A stretch of 64,000 bases of DNA from Streptomyces sp. SAT1 (GTDB lineage: Bacteria; Actinomycetota; Actinomycetes; Streptomycetales; Streptomycetaceae), in contig NZ_CP015849.1 of assembly GCF_001654495.1 (NCBI RefSeq), forward strand, positions 62,001 to 126,000. Reading direction: 5' to 3'. Numbering within the stretch: position 1 is the first letter of the stretch; the number at the start of each line of letters is the position of its first letter. A program made the translations under genes and the position numbers. Below are positions 9,191-17,003 of the stretch, piece after piece. The notes under the pieces were generated by a model. The model saw nothing but the letters and a program-made list of their open reading frames with translations. It was not told where the DNA came from and searched no databases.

Positions 9191-10156
9191 TCAGCCCTTG
9201 ACGGCGCCGGTGAGGACGCCCTTGGTGAAGAACCGCTGGAGGAAGGGGTAGACGAGCAGGATCGGCACGACGGCGATGACCAGTACGGCCATCTGGACGG
9301 CCTGCTGCGGGGCGACGACCTCGCCGGCCGCCGCGGTGTCGAGGTTCTGGCCCTGGAGGATGAAGGTGCGCAGGACCATGGGCAGCGGCCACTTGTCGTT
9401 GTCGCCGAGATACAGCAGCGCGTTGAAGTACGCGTTCCAGTAGGCGACGGCGTAGAACAGTCCGACGACGGCGATGACCGCCTTGGAGAGCGGCAGGACG
9501 ACGCGGACCAGGGTCCGGAAGTCGCCCGCGCCGTCCACCTTCGCCGCGTCGTACAGCTCCTCGGGCAGGTTCATGAAGAAGGCCCGCATCACGACGAGGT
9601 TGAAGGCGCTGACCATGGTGGGCAGGACGAGCGCGGCGAAGGTGTTGTAGAGCCCCAACTCTTTGACCAGCAGGAAGTTGGGGATGACGCCCGCGTTGAA
9701 GAGCATGGTGAACAGGGCGGTCATGAGGATGGACCGGCCGCCGACGATGCCCCGGCGCGACAGCCCGTACGCCATGCCGATGGTGGCGAGGAGGCTGCAG
9801 GCGGTGCCCACGACGGTGACGCCGACGCTGACGAACAGGGCGCGGGTGACCCGTCCGCCGGTGAACGCGGTCCGGTAGGCGTCGAGGCTCGGGTGGTCGG
9901 GCCACAGGACGAGCCCGTTGGACTTGATGATGTCGCTCTGCGAGGCGAAGCTCGTGCCGATCACCCCGAGCAGCGGGTACGCCACCAGGCCGACGACGAG
10001 CACCAGGGCCAGGCCCTTGAGGACGAGACCTATCCGGGTGGGTTTCTCCATCCACGGGGGACGGGCACCGGAGGGGCGCAGCTCTCCCGCCTCCGGGGCG
10101 GGCCGGGCGGCGCGCACGCGGCGCGTCTTCACAGCGGACGTCTCAACGGTCAGCAC
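9191..10156 (-). CDS. Carbohydrate ABC transporter permease (YtcP type)
   Basis: I choose GTG 10156, six bases after an AAGGGG ribosome site, giving 321 residues and a 14-base overlap with the preceding permease gene. ATG 10174 is possible but lacks a ribosome site. After a cytoplasmic Arg-rich head the protein has six hydrophobic segments (GLVLKGLALVLVVGLVAYPLLG is the first). The EAA-loop motif DAAKVDGAGDFRTLVRVVLPLSK lies near the C-terminal third and couples to the ATPase. It pairs with the LplB-type permease upstream. Confidence 0.88.
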   Translation of the reverse strand: MLTVETSAVKTRRVRAARPAPEAGELRPSGARPPWMEKPTRIGLVLKGLALVLVVGLVAYPLLGVIGTSFASQSDIIKSNGLVLWPDHPSLDAYRTAFTGGRVTRALFVSVGVTVVGTACSLLATIGMAYGLSRRGIVGGRSILMTALFTMLFNAGVIPNFLLVKELGLYNTFAALVLPTMVSAFNLVVMRAFFMNLPEELYDAAKVDGAGDFRTLVRVVLPLSKAVIAVVGLFYAVAYWNAYFNALLYLGDNDKWPLPMVLRTFILQGQNLDTAAAGEVVAPQQAVQMAVLVIAVVPILLVYPFLQRFFTKGVLTGAVKG

Positions 10157-11102
10157 CGCGGTACACCCCTTCATGGCCGAGCCGGTGGGCGAACTTGTTG
10201 GCACCGATGACGAGGACGGTGCCGATCACTGCCTTCACCAGGCCGACGGCGGCGGCCGTTCCCCACTGGTTGTCCTTGATGCCGTGGAAGTAGACGTAGG
10301 TGTCGAGGACTTCACCGGCGTCGGGTCCGACGGCGTCGCGCTGGAGCAGGATCTGCTCGAAGCCGACGGTGAGGATGTTGCCGAGGTTCAGGATGAGCAG
10401 CAGGACGAGCACCGGGGACAGGCCGGGCAGGGTGACGTGCCAGAAGCGGCGCCACCGGGCCGCGCCGTCCATGGCCGCCGCCTCGTACAGGCCGCGGTCG
10501 ATGGAGAGCAGCGCCGCGAGGACGATGATGGTGCCCCAGCCGGCGTCCTTCCACATCACCTGGAGCGCGAGCAGCCAGGGGAAGGCGTTCGGGTCGGTCG
10601 TCATGTCGTAGCGCGGCAGGCCGAGCGATCCGAGTACGTCGGGCACGACGCCCGCGCCGCCCAGGATCTGCTGGAAGATCGAGACGATGATCACCCAGCC
10701 GATGAAGTGCGGCAGATAGACGACGCTCTGCACGAAGCGGCGCAGTCTGTCGCTGACGATGCTGTTGAGCAGCAGGGCGAGCGCGATGGGCACCGGGAAG
10801 AACAGGACGAGCTGGACGAGCGCGATCTCCAGCGTGTTGCCGGTCGCCGACCAGAAGTCGGGGTCGGCGAAGGCCGTCGAGAAGTTGGTGAAGCCGGTCC
10901 AGGCGCTGTGCATGTAGCCCAGGTAGGGCTGGTAGTCCTGGAAGGCCACCAGGTAGCCGAGCAGCGGTACGTAGTGGAACACCACGAAGTACAGGAAGCC
11001 GGGCAGGCACAGCAGCAGCATCACTTTGTCGCGCTTGACGCGCTGCCAGAGGGTCTTGCGGGGAACGCGGTCGACGGCGGTCGGTGGTACGGAGACAGTC
11101 AT
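10143..11102 (-). CDS. Carbohydrate ABC transporter permease (LplB type)
   Basis: This 319-residue membrane protein has six predicted segments, the first VMLLLCLPGFLYFVVFHYVPLLGY, and the EAA loop EAAAMDGAARWRRFWHVTLPGL. The FHYVPLLGYLVAFQDY stretch is characteristic of LplB permeases, which form heterodimers with YtcP permeases. It is the first gene of the leftward operon running 11102 to 5943 and is preceded by a promoter with a LacI-type operator, so it should be induced by the transported sugar. Confidence 0.88.
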   Translation of the reverse strand: MTVSVPPTAVDRVPRKTLWQRVKRDKVMLLLCLPGFLYFVVFHYVPLLGYLVAFQDYQPYLGYMHSAWTGFTNFSTAFADPDFWSATGNTLEIALVQLVLFFPVPIALALLLNSIVSDRLRRFVQSVVYLPHFIGWVIIVSIFQQILGGAGVVPDVLGSLGLPRYDMTTDPNAFPWLLALQVMWKDAGWGTIIVLAALLSIDRGLYEAAAMDGAARWRRFWHVTLPGLSPVLVLLLILNLGNILTVGFEQILLQRDAVGPDAGEVLDTYVYFHGIKDNQWGTAAAVGLVKAVIGTVLVIGANKFAHRLGHEGVYRGADR

Positions 11103-11152
11103 GGAGCGGTCCTGTTCGGCCGGTTGGCGCAGGAACTGGTATCTGCGGCGGC

Positions 11153-11182
11153 AAGTTAGTAAGCGGTTAACCCCACCGTCAA
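11153..11182 (-). promoter_or_regulatory. Promoter and LacI-type operator of the ABC importer operon
   Basis: On the minus strand TTGACG (11182-11177) and TAACTT (11158-11153) are spaced by 18 bases. The spacer contains GTTAACCGCTTAC (11171-11159), whose AA-N-CG-N-TT core matches the LacI/GalR family operator pattern. Binding there would block RNA polymerase. The LacI-family gene at 12510-13757 is the natural candidate repressor. Confidence 0.55.
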
Positions 11183-11289
11183 TAGATCCGTCGATCTGAC
11201 GGGTCGTGATGCCGCCGCGAACAGGCCAGTTATGCGGGGTATTTCGGCCGCAACCAGGGCAACTCAGCTGTCAGATTTTCTTCCCGACC

Positions 11290-11345
11290 TTGACGGTCCA
11301 GCGGCGCGCTCCCTAGCGTTCGGTCCGCCATAGAACACGTTTACT
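11290..11345 (+). promoter_or_regulatory. Promoter and operator-like site of the dehydrogenase/LacI pair
   Basis: TTGACG (11290-11295) and TAGCGT (11314-11319) are spaced by 18 bases. Just past the likely start point, AGAACACGTTTACT (11332-11345) partly matches the LacI operator consensus (CG centre, TT-N-C right half; three mismatches). This fits a roadblock site and autoregulation, but the match is weaker than at the other two sites. Confidence 0.45.
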
Positions 11346-11358
11346 GTCCGGAGGCAGG

Positions 11359-12429
11359 GTGCGTACCACTGACGAGGCGCCGGTCGAGGCCACGGCCGCC
11401 GACGCCACACCGCCCCCGCGGCGGCCCCGCACGGTTCTCGCGATGGACTCCTCCGTCGTGGACGACGTCTTCCCGCCGTCCGTCCGGGCGCGCCTGGAGG
11501 AGACCGCGGACATCCGGCCTCCGTCGGTCGTGGCGGAGTTCACCAGCCCGTCGGCGCGCGCGGCCCTCGCCGAGTGCGAGGTCCTGCTCACCGGCTGGGG
11601 CTGCCCGCCGGTCGACAGGGCCGCGCTCGACCGGGCGCCCCGGCTGCGCGCGGTGATCCACGCGGCCGGCACCGTGAAGACGTTCCTGGGCCGGGAGGCC
11701 TACGAGCGCGGCATCGCCGTCTCCTCGGCGGCGGCGGCCAACGCGGTGCCGGTCGCCGAGTTCACGCTCGCCGCGATCATCCTGGGCGCCAAGCGGGCCT
11801 TCCCGCTCGCCCGTCTCTTCCAGGACCGGCGCACCCACCGCACCGACGCCGACCTGGACCGCCACCACTGGCTCGGCACCCGCGGCATCACCGTCGGCGT
11901 GGTCGGCGCCTCCCGCATCGGCCGCCGCGTCACCGAGCTGTTGCGCACCCTGGACGCCGAGGTGCTGCTGTACGACCCGTACATCGGCGACGCCGAGGCG
12001 GGGCTGCTCGGCGCCACCCGCACCGACCTGGACACCCTGGTGGCGACCAGCGACGTGGTGACCCTGCACGCGCCGGACACCCCGGAGACCCGGCACCTGC
12101 TCGACGCCCGCAGGCTGGGCCTGATGCGTCCGGGCGCACTCCTCGTGAACACCGCGCGCGGTCCGCTCGTGGACACCGCCGCGCTCACGGACCACCTGGT
12201 CAGCGGCCGGATCGACGCCGTTCTCGATGTCACGGATCCCGAACCGCTGCCCGCCGGGCACCCGTTGTGGGACCTGCCCAACGTCTTCATCACCCCGCAT
12301 CTGGCCGGCGCCCAGGGCAACGAGGTGGGACGGCTCGGCGCGCTCGCCGTCGACGAGCTGGCCCGGTACGCGCGCGGCGTGCCGCTGGCGCACGCCGTGC
12401 TCCTGGAGGACCTGGAGCGGATCGCGTGA
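11359..12429 (+). CDS. D-isomer-specific 2-hydroxyacid dehydrogenase
   Basis: The protein has 356 residues from GTG 11359 (ribosome site GGAGG). The NAD-binding domain has TVGVVGASRIGRRV (GxxxxG loop), MRPGALLVNTARGPLVD with the substrate-binding Arg, the catalytic Glu in VTDPEPLP and the catalytic His in ITPHLAGAQ. It should reduce or oxidise a 2-keto/2-hydroxy acid with NAD(P)H in the cytoplasm. The gene is divergent from the ABC importer and 80 bases upstream of the LacI regulator, so it probably acts on an acid derived from the imported uronide-like sugar. Confidence 0.88.
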   Translation: MRTTDEAPVEATAADATPPPRRPRTVLAMDSSVVDDVFPPSVRARLEETADIRPPSVVAEFTSPSARAALAECEVLLTGWGCPPVDRAALDRAPRLRAVIHAAGTVKTFLGREAYERGIAVSSAAAANAVPVAEFTLAAIILGAKRAFPLARLFQDRRTHRTDADLDRHHWLGTRGITVGVVGASRIGRRVTELLRTLDAEVLLYDPYIGDAEAGLLGATRTDLDTLVATSDVVTLHAPDTPETRHLLDARRLGLMRPGALLVNTARGPLVDTAALTDHLVSGRIDAVLDVTDPEPLPAGHPLWDLPNVFITPHLAGAQGNEVGRLGALAVDELARYARGVPLAHAVLLEDLERIA

Positions 12430-12509
12430 GCGCAGCCGCGCCGCACGCCATAGTCTCTGGGGCGGGCCGAGCACAGGCAGACCAGCACGACCATCAGGGG
12501 GTGGACCGG

Positions 12510-13757
12510 ATGTCCCGGCAGAGTTCCACGGCACCCGGGCCGGACGGCGAGGCACAGGGCGACGGGCAGGGGGAGCGGAGCGGGCAGCGCCGCGCGACCG
12601 TCGTCGACGTCGCGCGGCGGGCCGGTGTGTCCACGGCGACCGTCTCGCGCGTCATGAACCGCAACTACCCGGTCGCCGCGGCCACGCGCGAGCGCGTCGA
12701 GGCGGCCATGCGGGAGCTGGGCTATGTGGTCAACGCCCATGCGCGGGCGCTGGCCGGTGCCTCCGGCCGCACCGTCGGCATCATCGTCGGTGAACTGATC
12801 GACCCGTTCTACGCGTACATCGCGCGCGGCGTCGAACGCGAGGCCACCGCCGGTGACCGGCTCTGCCTGGTGTGCTGCACCCAGGGCGACCCGCAGCGGG
12901 AACTCGCCTTCATCGAGCTGATGCACGAGCGGCGCGCGGATGCCGTGGTGCTGGTCGGCGGCAGCGTCGAGGACCGCGCCTACAAGGCCGAACTGGCCCG
13001 CAGGGCGCGCGAACTGGACGCGGGCGGTTCGAAGCTGGTGCTGTGCGGACGGCCCTCGCTCGGGGAGGACGTCCCGACGGTCGGGGTGGAGTACGACAAC
13101 GAGGGCGGCGCCTTCGCGATCACCGACCATCTGATCACCCAGGGCCACGAGCGGATCCTCTACCTGGGCGGTCCGCCCGGCCTCTCCACGGCGCGGGACC
13201 GGCTCGCCGGGCACCGGCGCGCGCTCGAACTGCGCGGCATCCGGCGGGACCCGCTGCTGGAGCAGCCGGGCGCCTTCAGCCGTGCCTTCGGTCACCGGCG
13301 CATGGCCGAACTGCTGCGCGCCGGGCCGGAGTTCACCGCCGTGTTCGCCGCGAACGACATCGTGGCGGCCGGTGCGGCGCAGGCCATGGAGGAGGCCGGG
13401 GTGCGCGTCCCGCAGGACATGTCGCTGGTCGGCTACGACGACATCCCGGTGGCCCAGGAGCTGCGGCCCCGGCTGACCACCGTCCGGATCCCGCTGGAGG
13501 AGATGGGCCGGCAGGCGGTGCGGGTGGCGCTCAACGGCGGGGACGAGGACGACTGGCGCGCCCCGACGACCGGGACGCTGCGCCTGGGTACGCACATCGT
13601 CGTGCGGGAGTCGGCGGGACCGCCGCGGAGCGGGGTCCCGGGGAGCGGGGTCCCGGGGAGCGGGGTCCCGGGGAGCGGGGTCCCGGGGAGCGGGGTCCCG
13701 GGGAGCGGGGTCCCGGGGAGCGGGGTCCCGGGGAGCGGGCGGGCACGCCGGGGCTGA
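12510..13757 (+). CDS. LacI family transcriptional regulator with elastin-like C-terminal tail
   Basis: The protein has 415 residues from ATG 12510, eight bases after AGGGGG. Residues 28-75 contain the LacI helix-turn-helix and hinge (TVVDVARRAGVSTATVSRVMN ... ALAG; helix 2 is STATVSRVMN). Residues 80-360 form the periplasmic-binding-protein-like effector domain, ending near RLGTHIVVRES. The last 45 residues are seven SGVPG pentapeptides and a basic end (RARRG), an extension not found in ordinary LacI proteins. It lies between genes carrying LacI-type operators and most likely represses them until a sugar is bound. Confidence 0.9.
   Translation: MSRQSSTAPGPDGEAQGDGQGERSGQRRATVVDVARRAGVSTATVSRVMNRNYPVAAATRERVEAAMRELGYVVNAHARALAGASGRTVGIIVGELIDPFYAYIARGVEREATAGDRLCLVCCTQGDPQRELAFIELMHERRADAVVLVGGSVEDRAYKAELARRARELDAGGSKLVLCGRPSLGEDVPTVGVEYDNEGGAFAITDHLITQGHERILYLGGPPGLSTARDRLAGHRRALELRGIRRDPLLEQPGAFSRAFGHRRMAELLRAGPEFTAVFAANDIVAAGAAQAMEEAGVRVPQDMSLVGYDDIPVAQELRPRLTTVRIPLEEMGRQAVRVALNGGDEDDWRAPTTGTLRLGTHIVVRESAGPPRSGVPGSGVPGSGVPGSGVPGSGVPGSGVPGSGVPGSGRARRG
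13627..13738 (+). repeat. Seven exact 15-bp tandem repeats coding for (SGVPG)n
   Basis: The unit GGAGCGGGGTCCCGG is repeated seven times without a mismatch, plus an eight-base partial unit, at the 3' end of the LacI gene. The absence of synonymous changes points to recent expansion by slippage. Read as VPGSG, the product is the elastin-type VPGXG pentapeptide. The length is a multiple of three, so copy-number changes keep the frame. Confidence 0.95.
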
Positions 13758-13786
13758 GGCGCGCGGTCTCTGTGACCGCGCGCCTC
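13756..13786 (+). terminator. Terminator hairpin overlapping the LacI stop codon
   Basis: GAGGCGCGCGGTC (13756-13768) pairs perfectly with GACCGCGCGCCTC (13774-13786) around a five-base loop. There is no T tract, as is common in Streptomyces. Confidence 0.75.
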
Positions 13787-13791
13787 CTGAG

Positions 13792-13870
13792 ACCTGGGTG
13801 CGCGCGGTCTCCGGGCCTGCTCGCACACCCAGGTTCCGGGGGCTCAGGGGACCCGGCGCCTGAGCCCCGG
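13792..13870. terminator. Two further hairpins after the LacI gene
   Basis: ACCTGGGTG (13792-13800) pairs with CACCCAGGT (13826-13834), and GGGGCTCAGG (13839-13848) pairs with CCTGAGCCCC (13859-13868). With the first hairpin they form a triple barrier between the LacI gene and the M60 operon. The remaining gap to 14085 holds the operator at 14000 and no gene. Confidence 0.5.
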
Positions 13871-13999
13871 GGACGCCTTGACACTCGTACCGCCGGTCTC
13901 CTGCGGTGTCGGGCACATGAATGTGCTCGATCCTGCTCGCAAGAGCGCTGGTTCGCATAGTAACGAGCAGAAACTCGCCGCACCCCCTTGCGACCGGAC

Positions 14000-14013
14000 A
14001 GCAAACGCTTACA
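14000..14013 (+). promoter_or_regulatory. LacI-type operator upstream of the M60/PL8 operon
   Basis: AGCAAACGCTTACA matches the LacI/GalR consensus TGNAANCGNTTNCA at every fixed position except the first. It lies 72 bases before the first M60 start codon. It shares CGCTTAC with the site at the ABC importer promoter. I see no convincing -35/-10 pair around it. Confidence 0.55.
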
Positions 14014-14085
14014 TGCTGACGTGCAGCGCCGCCCGCTCGTCCCGCCCGTCGCCCCGACGCCGTTCGTCCCCATGGGAGTTCCCGG

Positions 14086-15507
14086 ATGCGCCCTGCCCAC
14101 AAGCCTCTCCCTGTCCCCGCCGCGCCGCCCGTCGCCGGCCGTCGTGCCGTGCTCGCCGCACTGGCGGGCGCCGGTGCGGCCGCGGCCCTCGGCGGCGGGA
14201 CCGCGGCCGCCTCCCCCTCGTCGGCCGCCTCTCCCCCGCCGCACGGCACCGCGAGCGGCGACACACTGTTCGTGGAAGCCTTTCCGGACGCCGAGACGGA
14301 ACGGCTGCGGCTCGACCGGTCGCTGCGGGCCAGTGAGTTCATCCCCACCGGCCGTTACGCCGCGCCCGGCGCGACCGTCACCCTCCGGGTGCGGCCGGGC
14401 CACGGGGTGCTCCCGGTGCTGCACATCGGCACCTTCGACGACTACAACACGAACACGGACCTCAAGGCGCCCCGGGTGTTCCGGCTCCGTCCGGGCCTGA
14501 ACAAGGTCGTGGACCGCTACGGCGGGCCGGTGTACCTCAGCTTCGCCGGGCACGGGCAGCGTGCCGCCGTCACCTTCGTCTCCGGCGCCCGGCCGATGGC
14601 CGTCTTCGAACTGGGCCGGACGAGCGAGCGGGAGTTCCAGCGGCGGCTCGACACCGTCACCGACGTCCCCTGGGTCGAACTCGTCACGGCACGGGCGGTC
14701 CTGACGCTCACCCGCGAGGGCGCGCTGCTGTACCGGGACGAGGACCACACCGCCCTGATGTCGCTGTTCGACACCGTCATCGGCTCGCACGACCGCGTCA
14801 GCGGCCTCGACGGCCGCCGGCCCCTCGACCGGCCCAAGGCGGGCCGGTACCACTTCAACGAGGTCAGCGTCGTACCCAACGGCGTCGGCGCGTACGCCTG
14901 GCACGGCTTCAACGGCTTCCCCCGCGCCTATATGGACCGCCTGTGCACGGTCAGCGGTCTCACCACCCGCGGCTGGGGTCTCTACCATGAGCTGGGACAC
15001 CTCAACCAGCAGGCCGCGTACCAGGCCGGCAGCCTCACTGAAGTCACCGTGAACATCTACTCGCTGGCGGCGCAGCGCACCCTGGGACAGCCCTCGAACC
15101 TCCTCACGGTCGACGCGAGGACGGGCCTGAACTGGTTTCAGTCCGCCCGCGCCAAGCTCAATACCCCCGGTCTCTCCTACGTCGACGACCTCGGCGCCTA
15201 CGAGCAGTTGGTCCCGCTGCGCCAGCTGGAACTCGCCTTCGGCGACGACTTCTGGCCCCGGCTGCACCGGCTGGTCCGCACGGAGCACCAGCACGACGCG
15301 CCGGTGGAGGACTACGACCATCCGCCGGAGGTCGAAGCCCGCCAGTACCGCGCCCTCGCCACCTACGCCTCCCGCACGGCGGGCCGCGATCTGACGGACT
15401 TCTTCGTCGGCACATGGGCGATGCCGATCGACGCGCGAGGCATCGCGGAGATCGCCGCCCTGCGTCTGCCGAAGCCGGACACGGACCCGAGCACGCTCTC
15501 CGACTGA
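14086..15507 (+). CDS. Secreted M60 family (enhancin/mucin-type) metallopeptidase, copy 1
   Basis: The protein has 473 residues from ATG 14086, with GGAG nearby. The N-terminus has a signal (VAGRRAVLAALAGAGAAAALGG), probably Tat or long Sec. The M60 domain begins with TGRYAAPGATVTLRV. The zinc motif is HELGHLNQQ at about residues 302-310, with the next acidic residue in SLTEVTVNIYS, the usual downstream glutamate region. M60 enzymes cleave O-glycosylated or mucin-like proteins. The next gene is a close paralogue with the same order of motifs, and a polysaccharide lyase follows, suggesting joint attack on a glycoprotein or proteoglycan. Confidence 0.85.
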   Translation: MRPAHKPLPVPAAPPVAGRRAVLAALAGAGAAAALGGGTAAASPSSAASPPPHGTASGDTLFVEAFPDAETERLRLDRSLRASEFIPTGRYAAPGATVTLRVRPGHGVLPVLHIGTFDDYNTNTDLKAPRVFRLRPGLNKVVDRYGGPVYLSFAGHGQRAAVTFVSGARPMAVFELGRTSEREFQRRLDTVTDVPWVELVTARAVLTLTREGALLYRDEDHTALMSLFDTVIGSHDRVSGLDGRRPLDRPKAGRYHFNEVSVVPNGVGAYAWHGFNGFPRAYMDRLCTVSGLTTRGWGLYHELGHLNQQAAYQAGSLTEVTVNIYSLAAQRTLGQPSNLLTVDARTGLNWFQSARAKLNTPGLSYVDDLGAYEQLVPLRQLELAFGDDFWPRLHRLVRTEHQHDAPVEDYDHPPEVEARQYRALATYASRTAGRDLTDFFVGTWAMPIDARGIAEIAALRLPKPDTDPSTLSD

Positions 15508-15617
15508 CGGCACTCCCCCGCGCCATCCGTGTCCCCGCCCGCGCCGAGGACGCCGCGACAACCGGGCCGTGGCGCGCCGCTCCCCCAGCCCACCGTACGG
15601 ATCGCCCCGAGGAGACG

Positions 15618-16982
15618 ATGTCCATGCGCACCCCCGCATCCCCGTCCCGCCGCTCCGTCCTCGCCGCGGCCACGGGCGCCGCGCTCGCCGTCGGCGGCCT
15701 CGGCGCCGGTGCTGCCCGCGCCGCGGGCCCGGCCGGCGCCGTGAGCACCGCCCATGGCCCCGGCGACCTCGTCGTGCCGCTCGTCGCCCGTCCCTCCGCC
15801 GAGGCGGAGCGGCTGCGCCTCGGCCAGGCCCTGCGTGCCAGCGAGTTCCAGCCGACCGGCCGCTATGTCCCGCCGGGCACCGCGCTGCGCTGCGACGTAC
15901 TGCCCCACCACGGTGCGGTGCCGACCCTGTGGATCGGGCAGTGGGACTACTACGGCACCGTCACCGCACCGCGCAGCTATCCGCTCGGGCCCGGCGCGAA
16001 CACCGTGACCGACCCGCACGGCGGACCCGTGTATCTCACCCTCGAAGGCGACGGGCAGCGCGCAGCGGTCCGGCTGCGGAGCGGTTCCGTGCCCATGCCG
16101 GTCTTCAGGCTCGGGCGCACCTCCGAGGCCGGCTACCAGCACCAGTTGGGCACCTGCACCGATGTGCCGGTCGTCGAGCTGCACGGGCCGCGCTCGATCG
16201 TGACGCTCACCCGGGACGGAGCACTGCTCTACCGCGACGAGGACCACGCGGCGCTGCTCACCCTCCTGGAGCGGATCATCGACGCCGAGTCCGACATCAG
16301 CGGTCTGGACGGCTCGAAGCCGGTGCACCGGCCCAAGGCCGGCGGCTACCACTTCACCGAGGTGTCGGTGGTGCCGTCCGGCGTCGGCGCGTACGCGACA
16401 CACGGGTACAACGGGTTCCCGCGCGCCTATCTCGACCGGGCCACCACGGTGGAGGGACTGCTCACCCGCGGCTGGGGGCTGTACCACGAACTGGGGCATC
16501 TGCATCAGCAGTTCGCGTACAAGCCGTCCGGGCTCACCGAGGTCACGGTGAACATCTACTCCCTGGCCGTGCAGCGCGCCCTCGGCCGGCCCTCCAACCT
16601 CCTCACCGTCGACCCGAAGACGGGCCTCGACTCCTTCCGGTCCGCGCGGGCCAAGTTCGGCACGGCGGGGCTGACGTACGAGAAGTCCTTCGGCGCGTAC
16701 GAGAAACTCGTGCCGCTGCGCCAGCTGGAGCTGGCCTTCGGCGCGGACTTCTGGCCACGGCTGCACAAGCTGGTGCGCGAGGAGAACCCGCAGTCGGACT
16801 CCACCGAGACGGCCCGGCGCTACCGCGCGCTCGCCACGTACGCCAGCCGGGTCGCCGGACGCGACCTCACCGACTTCTTCGTCACCACCTGGGCCTTCCC
16901 CATCGACGCCGAGGGCCGCGCCGAACTGGCCGCGCTCCACCTCCCCGCACCGTCGACCGACCCGGCCGCGCTGACCGACTGA
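15618..16982 (+). CDS. Secreted M60 family metallopeptidase, copy 2
   Basis: The protein has 454 residues from ATG 15618, after GAGGAGA. A Tat-like signal (PSRRSVLAAATGAALAVGG) precedes the M60 domain, with TGRYVPPGTALRCD and HELGHLHQQ at about residues 293-301. It aligns over its whole length with copy 1 (shared YHFxEVSVVPxGVGAYA, FNGFPRAY/YNGFPRAY and NIYSLA blocks), so the pair arose by tandem duplication, but it is clearly diverged. The substrates may therefore differ. The distance to the lyase gene downstream is 21 bases, so they are co-transcribed. Confidence 0.85.
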   Translation: MSMRTPASPSRRSVLAAATGAALAVGGLGAGAARAAGPAGAVSTAHGPGDLVVPLVARPSAEAERLRLGQALRASEFQPTGRYVPPGTALRCDVLPHHGAVPTLWIGQWDYYGTVTAPRSYPLGPGANTVTDPHGGPVYLTLEGDGQRAAVRLRSGSVPMPVFRLGRTSEAGYQHQLGTCTDVPVVELHGPRSIVTLTRDGALLYRDEDHAALLTLLERIIDAESDISGLDGSKPVHRPKAGGYHFTEVSVVPSGVGAYATHGYNGFPRAYLDRATTVEGLLTRGWGLYHELGHLHQQFAYKPSGLTEVTVNIYSLAVQRALGRPSNLLTVDPKTGLDSFRSARAKFGTAGLTYEKSFGAYEKLVPLRQLELAFGADFWPRLHKLVREENPQSDSTETARRYRALATYASRVAGRDLTDFFVTTWAFPIDAEGRAELAALHLPAPSTDPAALTD

Positions 16983-17003
16983 TCCCGCAGGAAGAGATCC
17001 GCC

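Noticed and set aside
5943..10055. One giant reading frame joining the M1 peptidase to sequence over the transporter genes
   Set aside because: The part beyond 7400 is out of frame with the real binding-protein and permease genes and lacks any domain. The GTG at 7400 with a Tat signal is the true start.
7535..10210. Long plus-strand frame opposite the binding protein and permease
   Set aside because: It is Gly/Val/Arg-rich without motifs; the minus strand encodes well-defined ABC transporter proteins.
13627..13738. Tandem repeats considered as a CRISPR-like array
   Set aside because: The units are contiguous without spacers and lie in frame inside the LacI gene.
13878..13906. TTGACA at 13878 as promoter of the M60 operon
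   Set aside because: No acceptable -10 sequence lies 16-19 bases downstream, so it was not called.
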